From: Crotalaria pallida
Lineage: Eukaryota > Streptophyta > Magnoliopsida > Fabales > Fabaceae
NCBI GenBank assembly: GCA_037953625.1
Contig: CM075652.1
Location: 73,747,501-73,811,500 of the forward strand
Reading direction: 5' to 3'
Length of the DNA: 64,000 bases
Shown here: positions 11,006 to 22,656 of the stretch, one piece after another
How positions within the stretch are numbered: position 1 is the first letter of the stretch
Layout: each line of letters opens with the position of its first letter
Notes under the pieces: model-generated
What the model was told of the DNA's origin: nothing
The model's database searches: none
The model's input: only the letters and a program-made list of their open reading frames with translations
Program-made: the position numbers and the translations under genes

Positions 11006-11551
11006 GCAATTCGGTCAGTGCAGTATCCAATGGGGGCCATTGAACACTGAATGGGGTTCAAAAAGAAAAACTCATCCAGAATAGATTGGATGCTTGAAAA
11101 TTGAAGCACCTTAATTTTGCTAGGAAAGTTTCTTTGCAAAGTCGGTTTTAGTTTCATTCATGCTTATAATATGTTATGCTTTTGGTTTCGTCAAAGCACA
11201 TGCATTGATCTTGACTACGGGAGTAAGCGATTCCAAATTAGATCATGAGACCATTGGGATTGAATCGAATTGGACCGAAAAATGCGATCATGTCCAATCT
11301 CAATATTTCCACAACGCTATCTTATAGTCTGGATCACAGTCTCATAATTTTTGAGATCAAGCAGACAGAACCAATTACTCAAGTTTTTTATATTTTTTAT
11401 TTTTTATCACTCTACAGACCTCATAATAAAGAAAAAAGTTATCTTTTTTTCAGTTCTTTCATCTTCTGCAACGTTCTCTCATTTTCTCATTTTAGTATCT
11501 TTTTTTCACTGTACAAACACGTAACAATGGCATGACCACCCTATATGAAAC

Positions 11552-11926
11552 TGATAGTTTATATTTTTAAGATAGATGAAAGATGAAAGATGAGCACTAT
11601 AAGCTTGATATTATTTTATTCAAGAATACAAAGTTACAAAGTTACATGAGTTTAGCACTATTAGCTTGACGTATTATAGTGCTAGTTTCTCAAATGCTTT
11701 TAGTTTTTTTTGGCTTGGTACATATATGAAACTCATTGCCTATTTATACTAGCTTATTGTCGGTGAGAGGAAACATTTAGAAGTTTCCACCACCTTAGCT
11801 TCTAGTCCTTTCTTTAACTATTATTTCTTTTTGTTACAATTCTAGAAACTTTTAGATATTTTATTACTGATATTTTATTACTACAAGCTTTTAGAATAGT
11901 CTAGAGAATTGTGGCATTTTTCAACA
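11552..11926 (-). repeat. 3' LTR of the Tork-type element
   Basis: 375 bp, TGTTG...CA in element sense. The polypurine tract GTGCCAAGGAGGAG lies next to it (plus strand 11927-11940). Confidence 0.88.
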
Positions 11927-14900
11927 CTCCTCCTTGGCACAATTTTCTATGACTCCAAGTAATGCTCGTAGTTGCTCGAATTTTGGCTTTGGTAATGTTT
12001 TTGTGAATATGTCAGCAACTTGTTCTTCCGTTGTGCAATATTCGAACTTTATCTCCTTGCTCTCGCTGGCTTCTCTAACAGCATGATATTTGATAGCAAT
12101 ATGCTTTGTCCTGTTGTGATAGACTGAATTCTTTGCTATTGCTATCGTTGATTTGTTGTCGCAGTAGATCGTAGTCGGCTTCTTATGTTGATCTCCCATA
12201 TCGCCAAGTATTCATCGAAGTCATATAGCTTGATTTGTTGTCTCTGCAGTTGCAACATACTCTACTTCAGCAGTTGACTGTGCGACGATTGTTTGCTTCT
12301 TATATGCCCAAGAGATTATTCCCGAACTGAGTGAGAAGGCATAGCCTGATGTGCTTTTCATATCATCTATCAAACCTGTCCAATCACTGTCGGTGTAGCC
12401 AATCAACTTTGAGTTGGTGTTGGTTGTGTACCATATGCCGAATTCCTTCGTTCCTTGCAGGTATCTTAGAATTCTTTTGCCAACTCCAAAGTGAATTTGA
12501 CTTGGACTCTGCATGAACCTTGATTCGTACATGATGTCTGGTCGTGTAGCAGTGAGGTATAGAAGGCTTCCAATCAGACTTCTATAGAGTGGTGCATCTG
12601 CCTTTGGAGATCCGTCATCTTTTTGTAACTTCTCGTTCGTCACGAGCGGAGTAGCAACCGGTTTGCATTCACTTATCTTGAACTTCTTGAGTAGTTCTTC
12701 TATATATTTCTTTTGAGATATAAATATGCCTTCTTTTCTCTGATTTACTTCAATACCAAGGAAGTAGTGAATTAAGCCAAGGTCGGTCATCTCGAATGTC
12801 TTCAACATGTCTCGCTTGAACTCATCTATCATATTTATATTGTTTCCTGTGCAAATAAGATCATCCACATACAAGGAGACTATGAGAGTATCATACTGAC
12901 CTTGGGTCTTGATGTACAATGTAGGCTCACTCTTGCTCCTCCTAAATCCTTTATCGGTAAAGTACTGATCGATTCTACTATACCAAGCTCGAGGAGCTTG
13001 CATTAAGCCATATAAAGCCTTTTTCAATCGTAACACTTTATTTTCATTGCCTTTACTGACGAACCCTTGCGGTTGCTCCACATAGATCTCTTCTTGTAGA
13101 ACTTCGTTAAGGAAGGAAGATTTGACATCTAGTTGGTAAATGCTCCACCCTCTTTGAGCTACAAGAGCTATCAGTGCTCTTATCGTATCCAAGCGAGAAA
13201 CTAGGGAAAATGTCTCATTGTAGTCGATTCCAGGTTGTTGTGAGTAGCCCTTAGCGACTAGCTTTGCCTTATGTTTTTGTATAGTGCCATCGGGGGTGAG
13301 CTTTATTTTGTAGATCCATTTAACTCCGATGATGTCTTTGTCTTTAGGGAAATCTACTAGCTCCCACGTGTTGTTTTTTTCAATCATTTTTATTTCTTCT
13401 TCCATTGCCTTGACCCATACTTCTTGCTTTGAGGCTTCTTCAAAGCTCCCGGGTTCAACTAGGGCAATGTTGCATGTCTCATAGATATCTACCAAGGACC
13501 TTACTCGTCTTGGAGTAGATTCTGGCGAACTTTGTTCTTGTGGGAGTGCAGTGGGCGTACCTGGATCTTCTTCAGCTTCTTCTATTTCTTAGCTTACTTG
13601 TTGTTGTTGTTGTTGTTGTTGTGTTGGCACAGAGATACTGCGTCTCTCAACTTTTTGTTCATCCCAGTTCCAAGCAGCACCTTCATCAACTTCCACATCT
13701 CGGCTGATGATGAGTTTATTTGTTTCCAAGTTGTAAACGCGATAGCCTTTGGACTGTGTGCTATATCCCAAAAATATGCCTCTTATAGTCTTATCTTCAA
13801 GCTTGTGTCCTTTTTGTTCTGGGACATGGACGTAGCAGACAGATCCAAAAATCTTTAGATGTTTTGCAGATGGTTTTTTTGCCGCTCCAAGCTTCTATTG
13901 GAGTTTTATCTTGAACAGCCTTTGTTGGGCATCTATTCATTAGGTAGACTGCGGTGTAGACTGCTTTAGCCCAAAAAGTGTTTGGCAATCCTTTCTCCTT
14001 AAGCATCGATCGAGCCATTTCCATTATTGTTCGGTTCTTCCTTTCAGATACTCCATTTTGTTCTGGAGTATATGCTATTGTTAGTTAGCGCTCAATACCT
14101 TCATCCTCACAGAATTTATCAAACTCACTAGAGTTGTACTCTTTGCCACGATCACTTCTGAGTACTTTTATATGCTTCCCGGTTTGCTTCTCGACAAGGG
14201 CCTTGAACTTCTTGAATACTCCATAAACTTCTGACTTTTCTTTAATAAAGTAGACCCATGTCATTCTAGAGAAATCATCAATGAAAAGGATGAAGTACCT
14301 ATTGTTGGTTAATGATGGCGTCCTCATTGGTCCACAAACATCGGTGTGTATAAGCTCCAACAAGTGTTTTGCTCTCCATCATTTGCTTGGTGGAAAAGGT
14401 AGTCTCTGTTGTTTCCCAAGTAGACACCCTTCACATGCTCCTTCGATCTCTTCTGTGGATGGGAGGTCTCTCAACATGTGCTTCTTATATAAAAGCTTCA
14501 AAGCATGAAAATTAAGATGGCCAAATCTTCGATGCCAAAGCCATGAATCATCAACTTGCACCTTCATGGCAATATTAGTAGCATATTTCCAAGTTATTGG
14601 AAAACTTCTATTTTTTTCTCCATTTTTACTTGGGCTATGTCATGCTTTCTATTGTTGTCATATATTTTACATGTATCTCCCTCAAAGTGGAGAGAGTAGG
14701 CCTTCTCTATCATTTGGCCAATACTTAAAAGGTTTTCTTTATGGTTGGGAACTAGTAAGACATCTTTGATAAGTCGTGTACCTGACTGTGCCTCCACCAT
14801 GACAGTGCCCTTGCCTTTGGACTCCACCACGATGCCATTGCCTAATCGAACTTGTACTCTGACGGACTTATCAATATCTCTGAAAATGCTCCCATTATTT

Positions 14901-15235
14901 GCCATGTGGTTACTGCAACCACTATCCAAGTACCAATTTTCTTCTTTCTCACGGCTTGGGACTAGGTTGGCATAAAATAGTTGTTGTTCTCGTTCACACT
15001 TTTCGGTGAAATTGACCTGATGGTTATCTTTATTACGACAGTTTTGCTCTGAGTGCCCATATTTTTTGTAGTGTTGCCATTGTTGCTTTTTTAGAAACCA
15101 ACAATATTTTTCTGAATGGCCTGACTTCTTGCAGTTGCCACAAGGAGGATGTTTGCTTTGATTGTTTCTAGAATTTTCCGCACCATTATTATTTTTTCTT
15201 TCATATCCTATTTTCTGAAACCGTAATTTGAGCTT
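11927..15235 (-). pseudogene. pol: Broken Gag C-terminus and Pol of Tork-type copia
   Basis: Pieces in several frames, in order from high to low coordinates: a CCHC knuckle (CGNCKKSGHSEKYC, near 15100); protease with WYLDSGCSNHM (14929-14594); GAG-pre-integrase (WLWHRRFGHLNFHALKLL, 14567-14379); integrase core with HTDVCGPM and VLRSDRGKEY (14363-14085) ending at an in-frame stop; integrase continuation (14024-13797); a linker with a poly-Gln tract encoded by a GTT repeat at 13600-13622 (13771-13589); RT with YVDD (13495-12221); RNase H end with YCDNKSTIAIAKN (12199-11921). At least four frame breaks separate them. This would make protease, integrase and reverse transcriptase if intact, but it cannot work as it stands. 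Confidence 0.88.
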
Positions 15236-15886
15236 TTATTGAAAGGAATCTTCTAATGATGTTTCATCATGCCTACTCAATCTTTGCTCATAAGCTTCTA
15301 GAGAGCCCATTAGTTCTGCCACCAATAGGATAGACAGATCTTTGGTTTGTTCAATCGTAGTGACGATTGAATCATACCTTTGGGGAATAGAAATTAAAAT
15401 TTTCTCGACAATTCTCTTGTCAAGAATATTTTCCCCATAGGCTTTCATTTGATTGACTATTTCTTTTATTTTAGAGTAATAGTCTTTGATGGTCTCAGAC
15501 TCTTTCATTTTAATTAATTCAAACTCACGCGTTAAAGTTTGAAGTTTAATGGTGCGTACCTTATCACTACCATGGGACTTCTCCTTTAGTGTAGTCCATG
15601 CTTCTTTATCACTTGTAGCTCCCATTATCCTTGGAAAGATAGTCTCCGCCAAGGCTTGTTGTAGAATAAATAATGCTTTTGCATCTTTTTTCTCATTTTC
15701 TTTCAACTCTTTCTTCTGAGCTGCAGTAAGAGCTGAAGCATCCTCTGAGATAGTATATCCTTCTTCAACAATATCCCATAAATCTTGGGATCGGAAGAAG
15801 GTTGTCATTTTAGTGCTCCAAAAATCATAATTTTTCCCATAGAATATTGGAATGGGGATAGATTGTAGTTGAATAGTAGTAGTCAT
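15236..15886 (-). pseudogene. gag: Gag N-terminal part, Tork-type copia
   Basis: 216 residues starting MTTTIQLQSIPIPIFYGKN, with the UBN2-type capsid signature YDFWSTKMTTFFRSQDLWDIV near residue 20 and DKEAWTTLKEKSHGSDKVR near 90. A TAA stop at 15236 cuts it before the zinc knuckle, which can still be read further down near 15100. The ATG lies about 105 bases inside the primer binding site. It is a structural protein of the particle, here truncated. Confidence 0.85.
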
Positions 15887-15991
15887 GGTTTAAGAGGATG
15901 TAAAAGTGATTTGAAGTGGATAGTTAAATTTTTGGAGTAGTTGAAAAATAGTTTGAGTATTATCTCTACGCCCAGTATATGACCGAATGTA

Positions 15992-16003
15992 GCTCTGATG
16001 CCA
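15992..16003 (-). promoter_or_regulatory. Primer binding site of the Tork-type element
   Basis: TGGCATCAGAGC in element sense, one base from the 5' LTR end (CTTTCA). It matches the initiator tRNA-Met complement except for C in place of T at the fourth base. Confidence 0.8.
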
Positions 16004-16004
16004 C

Positions 16005-16205
16005 TGAAAGTTTATATTTTTAAGATAGATGAAAGATGAAAGATGAGCACTATTGGAAGCTTGATATTATTTTATTCAAGAATACAAAGTTACAAAGTTA
16101 CAGGAGTTTAGCACTATTAGCTTGACGTATTGTAGTGCTAGTTTCTCAAATGCCTTTTAGTTTTTTTTTGGTTGGTACATATCTGAAACTCATTGCCTAT
16201 TTATA
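16005..16205 (-). repeat. 5' LTR of the Tork-type element, first part
   Basis: Aligns with 11552-11755. It breaks off at TTATA where the CACTA transposon begins and resumes at 35271-35437 after the duplicated ATA. Confidence 0.88.
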
Positions 16206-16225
16206 CACTACTAAAAAAAATCTTT

Positions 16226-16501
16226 TGAAGGCGGTTATTTAAGCTAAAAGAGAGTCATTCCGAACCTCCCTTAAATCTAGTGCCCTTGTAAGTGGCACAG
16301 TTATGAGGGTGGTTTGGAACCGCCCTCTATACTTTTAAAGAGGGCGCGGTTCCGAACCCCCCTCATAATTGTGTGCGGAACCGCCCTCTTAAAAGGTAAT
16401 GAGGGCGGTTCCGAACCACCCTCATAATTGTGCCACTTACAAGGGCACTAGATTTAAGGGAGGTTCGGAACGGCCCTCTTCTAACTTAAATAACCGCCTT
16501 C
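16226..16501. repeat. Long imperfect palindrome at CACTA left end
   Basis: The arm starting GAAGGCGGTTATTTAAG at 16226 is matched in reverse by the arm ending CTTAAATAACCGCCTTC at 16501. Arms are about 125 bp and roughly 90% matched, with GAGGGCGGTTCCGAACC blocks inside and a small centre near 16360. A transcript would fold into a long hairpin. Confidence 0.85.
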
Positions 16502-17577
16502 ATTTATTCTATTTTTTTTGTTTTTTTAATTTTTTTTGAACCGTCCTCTTTAACTACTTTTTGAACTGCACACGTATATCTTTTTACTAACCACCATTAT
16601 TTTTTAGGAATTTTTTTTTTATATTTTCTGAACCATCCTGTTTTGCATTATCATGACACACGCAACATCATACATAATTCTAATTCTATGGAATATAATA
16701 TATAATACAAGATATATTACTTATTTAATTCGACAAAATGACTTCCTTGTATCATTAAAGAACTACATATAAAACTGATATCATCATATACACATATGAT
16801 GATGGTAGCTAGTGTTAACATCAAAAACCCAAAATAAAAAATCCAGCAACCCATCACAAAATCCCAACATCACAAATCCAACAACACATCACAAAATCTA
16901 GAGCTTAATCCTTTCCATCAAACATAAAATAAACTTCTATTGAATAAGCTTTAATTTGTTATAAGCTGGGATTTGGAGCTTTAATTTGGTAATATATTCT
17001 TTTTTGGGGGACTTTGGAAACCAAAAGAATTTATTCCAAAAAACTGAGAAGTATAAGATATACTTGTGGCAAGACCAAAGTTTGATACAGAGATCAGTAC
17101 AAGCACATGACAAAACAACTTTAACTACCTAAAAAAAAACCCATAAGATACAACCATAAAACAAAAGCATATAGCAGGCTGCCAAAGAAAGTATATCTCC
17201 AACCATTCATCACGTCCAAGCTGAACTTATACCATTTCAACTTAAACCTTAATCCTGAACTTGTCACATATTCAATGCCCAGTACAATCATTTGTACAAC
17301 ATATTAAGAAAAATTAAAAAAATACAATCGGATTAAGACAGCAGAATCTGATTGTTACACAAAAACATTCTGTCACAGGATTGTGAAAAATTGAAGTCAC
17401 TAAAAACAAACATTTAAATGCCAAGGGACGCATATGCAAAGAGCATGCCGACAAATTCTGCAAATAACATCACCCCAAAAAATGGTTTAAGTTTCCTCCT
17501 AATTGTACAACAGCAAATTTTAATGACAATCAAATTCCAGAGACCTAACAGAGAAAGAAAGTTAAGGCTACACCTTT

Positions 17578-17711
17578 TCATTGAAGAATTTGACTACCAT
17601 AATCATCATTGAACTTCTCATATTTGTAGGCATGGAGATCAGCAGATGGCCTTGTGTCCTTTAGTGCTGTCTCTATATCTTCAGGTCTGATTGGCCCAAC
17701 TTTTGGCAACT
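17578..17711 (-). pseudogene. Captured last exon of a katanin-like AAA ATPase
   Basis: Read on the minus strand, a 134-base exon follows a clear acceptor (TTTGTTTGCAG) and ends at a natural TGA. It encodes LPKVGPIRPEDIETALKDTR followed by a tail ending in NDDYGSQILQ. This resembles the C-terminal helices of plant katanin/spastin-like AAA ATPases of the At2g34560 type (recognised from memory of the family, not by search). Only the end of the gene is present, so no ATPase activity is expected. It lies inside the CACTA on the same strand as the PUX fragment. Confidence 0.6.
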
Positions 17712-18401
17712 CTGCAAACAAATGATTACTCTAAGTTCACGAGCAGAGAAATTAAACTGAAGTACTTAATTGAATATTTTTATAATAATAGCTAACAATT
17801 TTCGAATGAGAATTGCTCAAATACGAGAATTCATTGATGAACAAGTATGTAAGTTCCAGTGTAGACACATTTACACAAGCAACCGTTTTGCAGGCAGTAG
17901 GGTACATGAATAAAAAATTTAGATGAGGCAAAATAAGTGTCTAACATAAAAAGTAACAAAAGCCTCTTATGATTCAGGTTTAATCATCACTAGTTGACAT
18001 CATAGAACTTCCAACACAAAACTCAAATTTAAAAACCTTCACATATATAAATTATTAAAAACCAAATGATGGAGCAATAATTCATTGATAGTTAAGAAAT
18101 AAATAGTAGCAAATATATATTAGACATTCTTACATAATCCCAGTTATGAGATTATGAAAAGTTACAGAAAACATATATAACAAAATATGTTGGAGGTCAA
18201 AGATAATTTAAATAGCAGCTTGCAGTAAGTTATAACTAAGGTTTTTGAGATAGATATTCCATTATTCCCAGAATAACGCTCACAAAATCTCAATCTTATA
18301 ATGCTCATGTCTTCTCTTTTGGTACGAAATGCAACCTCATTACTTCCAATATTTTCTACCATACAATCCATTTACAGAACCTAAACCTTAAAGGAAGTTA
18401 C

Positions 18402-18693
18402 CTCTGAAAACGAGGCATTTTCAGGATCATCCAAACTCCTCAACGGTCCATCATTTACAGTGAAACCATTACTCCAAAAAACAATGTTGTGAACAACAGT
18501 CTCCGGCTGCTGAGGAGCAGACTGTACAGTTTCCCCTGAGAGTAACCTGCTGGTTCCAGTAAAGCTAGTCGACCTAGGAGGTTCCTGTAATTGATCAAGA
18601 GGCCTTTCTACAGCTCCAAGTTGCCTTGCTTGATTGAAAATTGCATCCACGTCATTTCCCATTGTAGGATTTTGGACAAGCATTCCACCAGAG
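18402..18693 (-). pseudogene. Captured exons of a PUX protein (SEP domain)
   Basis: The minus strand encodes GGMLVQNPTMGNDVDAIFNQ, then ARQLGAVERPLDQL, SFTGTSRLLSGE and HNIVFWSNGFTVNDGPLR, ending at a donor (CAGAG then GTAACT). This is the region before and into the SEP domain of plant UBX-domain proteins of the PUX3/4/5 type, which bind the segregase Cdc48/p97. The UBX domain and the N-terminus are absent. The open frame runs on to about 18803, but the part before GGMLVQ does not look like the family and is probably intron. It sits inside the CACTA, so it is a captured fragment. Confidence 0.75.
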
Positions 18694-19558
18694 ATATAAT
18701 GCACAGTTAAAAAATCAGTAACAAGTGCCAAATCAAAATACCAAATGTACATGTGCACAAAAATTAAATGTTCAGCAGGTATAACTACAGATGTGCAAAT
18801 CAATCAACACGAGTAAATACCTCTTGAAGCCAAATTCTGATATACAAAATTTAGAAAATTCTTATCAAGGTAAATCAACATAACACATTATAACTTATAA
18901 GCACTGAGCAGTGCTTTATAACTAGTACCATTTTATTTTATTTTTGCAGAAATGGGTTCTCAATGTTTGTAATGAATCTGGAAATTATACTATTATTATT
19001 GTAATGAATGCATGACACTTGATTGTTATACACAGGAACAAATTAATCTACTGAGAATATTCATTATGTAATATATGTCACGAGTCATGACAGATTACAG
19101 AAAGTACTCCTACTCCCTATGAGAACGGCTACCACTTCCTCAAACACTTATACATACCATCTCAAAGAAGCAAAGCAACCATGGAGTACTCTCTGCTAAT
19201 GGCATAAAAAACCAGATTTGATTCAAGATTTAAACAGCCAACACTCATTCATATCACAAGAAGTAAACAATACTCATATATACCAGTAGAGATCTCAATC
19301 AGCTAGCCATATTAATGTACAGATTGAAAATAACAAATTAAATTAAAGTAAATACACAAAAATAATGTGCCGCTTATATGTTAGAGCAGCAACACTGTCA
19401 TAACATCATAACATGAAACAAACTATGAAAAATGGGTTATCATATCAACAGAATTATAACAAACCTAACCTTGTATTCAGATTACGCTACTTTGGTAATA
19501 ACCCTTGTTGGATCTTTTGAAGCTCCTTTACCTCGAAAGAAATCAAGAACCTCGAAAG

Positions 19559-20022
19559 AAATCAATAACCCTTTCGAAGCTCTGCTTAGTACACAACGAA
19601 AGCTTTTCCTTCGATTCTGCAACAAAAAGACACTTTGACAGTCATAAATTGAAGAATAAAAACTAATGTAACAACCTTTAATGTTCATCTCAAAATTTTT
19701 CCTCATTCACAGTATTACTTCGATTCTGCAATAAAAAGTGCTTGAACTAATCACGAGCTTATTCTAAAAAATATCAAAATAAATAATGAGAAATCAATAA
19801 CCCTTTCGAAGCTCTGCTTAGTACACAACGAAAGCTTTTCCTTCGATTCTGCAACAAAAAGACACTTTGACAGTCATAAATTGAAGAATAAAAACTAATG
19901 TAACAACCTTTAATGTTCATCTCAAAATTTTTCCTCATTCACAGTATTACTTCGATTCTGCAATAAAAAGTGCTTGAACTAATCACGAGCTTATTCTAAA
20001 AAATATCAAAATAAATAATGAG
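19559..20022. repeat. Perfect tandem duplication, 232-bp unit
   Basis: Two head-to-tail copies (about 19559-19790 and 19791-20022) look identical by eye, each starting AAATCAATAACCCTTTCG and ending AAATAATGAG. The identity implies a very recent duplication within the CACTA cargo. No gene is recognised in it. Confidence 0.85.
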
Positions 20023-21018
20023 AAAGTAATAAGTGCAATAGACAGAGGTTCAGAGTCCTTGAGTAGATAAGAAAAGTACTATTACCATTGAGGAATAGCA
20101 TACTTGTATCAGGGTGAGACGCTACACACTGCAAGAAAACATGAGAGTAGCAGAAAGTGATCTAGCAACATCATTTTTCACTTTTTTGATTTATTAAACC
20201 ATGAGGAAAGGCAAAAAACATCAAAATGAGACCCTTAAATAGTGAAATATCAGTGACTGTACTCACTTCTTAAACAATCGATATTCAGAGTTAAGAATAA
20301 GAAAATAAGTATGCCTTCTGAAATTGGGCTAAATTACAAGAACGTCCCTAATTGCAAGAACGTCCATAATCAGTGACTGTACTCACTTTAACAGATCCTT
20401 TCTTTATCAATTCCGTCAATTGAAAGACTCGGCATTATTAGGCAAAATTCATCTTTACCAATGTAAGCAGATGCACAGAGAAAATAAACTTGATAAGAAT
20501 CAGAACATTCAAATTCACCTTGTCTTCTGTCTCTTCAAGTAATCTGGCCACAGTACACAGTACACACAGATGGTTAGTGCACAACTACACTGCTCAAGTT
20601 CAAAAATTACATCTTAAAGGCGAAGGTTTGATGACAGAAAGTAACCCTTTTTAAAAATTATTGCAAGTAGAGTTTAGGCAAAAAAACTAAACCTCATATT
20701 CATACCAGCTCTTTCATGATCATGGCTTAGCTTACCATCATTAGGCTATATAGCTTGAATACCACCTTTTATAAGTGATATGATTTCATATGAGCCCTTG
20801 CAATTTTCTGACTGAACCATTGACTACAAGGACAAAAAGGAATGATAAAAGAACTAAAAGAATGATAAAAGAAATATATTCAGCAAAGATTAGCAAAAAT
20901 ATAAAGCGTAAGAAAATAATAATTCTATAACATAAGACTTACCAATCCAAATATACCATCAGCTGATATTCTCAGTTGCATTTGCTTCATCATTCTATCG
21001 GGATTAGCAATCTATGAT

Positions 21019-22604
21019 TGTAGAATCAAGTCTCCAATTAGGTGGATTTATTTTGATGATGACAATATAATTAGATCATGGAGTTAAAGCAAGAATTCAA
21101 GCTCATCAAGTCAAGAAGATCAAGTGCATTATGTATCTATTCATTCTCAATTTTATTTTGAATGTAATTTTATTTTATTGAGAGTGGGTAGCTTAGGAAG
21201 TTATCTCACCCTTAGGATAAATAATTTTAATTGCATGAAAAAGGTTAGGGGTTACATAAAATTATTCCTTGAAGAGAGACTTGAAATAAATTGTTGAAAA
21301 ACTTGATTTTTATCATCTCTGGGCAAAACACTCGAGTAATCACAAAAATACTCGAGTATAAAGACACTCGAGTAATCTGAAAGTTACTCGAGTATCAAAA
21401 CACTCGAGTACTTCCCAGAATACTCGAGTATTTCAGCCTCAAAACAGAGATTTGACCGTTAGTTCAATATTTGGGCATTTCTATTGAAAGATGGGCAAAA
21501 CACTCGAGTAGTGTCAAAAGTACTCGAGTGTTTTGGTTCTGACAGCAAAATTTTAACCGTTGGAAAAGGGCAAAAATGGAATGAAAGAGTTGATTTCACT
21601 CATTCATTGTATTTTCCAGATATGAGAAATGAATGCTATTGAACTAACCAACAAGAGCATTAAAGTTGAGGGTGCAAAACATTCATTTTGATCATTCTCT
21701 CTCTCAAGTGGATAATTACTCTAACTCAATATTCATTCATTATTATTATTTGTTCTAAGAGTTAGAGTTGTGCTTAATTGTTGTGGATATCATTTGTTGG
21801 ATCACTCCACATACACATACACATCTTGTTCTCAAAATCTTGGTTAGTAACCAAGTGTACCTAAGTGGATCTTAGGTTCATTCAAGACTTGGGTGGTTCC
21901 CAAGCAATTGCTAAGAGGTTCTTAGCTTTGGTGGAGCTCTTGAAGGTTTCAAGGAGCTTGAAGAAGAAGGAGTCTTCATCACCAACATCAAATTGGGGTA
22001 GAAATTCAAGAGTTTGGTACACTCTTGGAAGGGATAGGTTGAGTGAGGCATCTCAATACCCTTTGTAATATTTCTAACAATTTGATTTTAGTAGACACTC
22101 CTAAGGTTCTTAGGGGGACTGGACTAGCTCTCTAAATAGAGAGTGAACCAGTATAAAATTGTTGGTGTTGATCTTTTATAGCTTTCTTTAACTTCAAGCA
22201 AAAACCAAACCTAAGTTGCTCAAAAAGGGGATTATTAATTAGAGTAGCAATTTCGCAGAAATTAAGTTGTTTTCAAGTTGTTATAACTTTATTTAATTGC
22301 TTTCTACTCTATTAATAATCTGCCTTGAACTGTATTCATTGTTATTGATTAAAGTGCATATTTTCCAGAAACTGTTTTTCTGCTATCTGGACGATTTACT
22401 CGAGTATTCTTGGAACGACTCGAGTGTTCTTGAGTTTTTACTCGAGTAGTTTTTAAAATACTCGAGCGTTCGTGCTCTGTTTCTGAAAAATCTGCACTTG
22501 ATTAATTAAACCTAATTGCATTCGAAAAATTAGTCACTGTTGCATTCCGATTACTATTCACCCCCCCTCTAGTAATTGCAAAGCCCGCTTGTTGGTTTCC
22601 AACA
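21019..22604 (+). repeat. 5' LTR of the SIRE element
   Basis: Starts TGTAGAATC and ends TTCCAACA. It holds twelve CTCGAG sites, mostly as ACTCGAGT, in two clusters: 21330-21535 and 22390-22470. A short open frame at 21865-22068 is repeated in the other LTR and has no recognisable product. Confidence 0.95.
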
Positions 22605-22606
22605 AG

Positions 22607-22618
22607 TGGTATCAGAGC
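22607..22618 (+). promoter_or_regulatory. Primer binding site of the SIRE element
   Basis: TGGTATCAGAGC, two bases after the 5' LTR; complement of the initiator tRNA-Met 3' end. Confidence 0.92.
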
Positions 22619-22656
22619 TCGGTCGAAAGATCGAGCGAAAAGATCCTTTGGAAACT

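Noticed and set aside
11245..11535. 96-residue plus-strand frame rich in Phe/Ser
   Set aside because: AT-rich random frame next to an LTR; no similarity recognised.
21330..21540. CRISPR-like regularly spaced repeats (ACTCGAGT) in the LTRs
   Set aside because: The repeats are 8-10 bases with uneven spacing, inside a plant LTR, with no spacers of constant length and no cas genes.
22607..22618. Possible tRNA-Met gene fragment
   Set aside because: Only the PBS complement of the tRNA 3' end is present; no cloverleaf follows.
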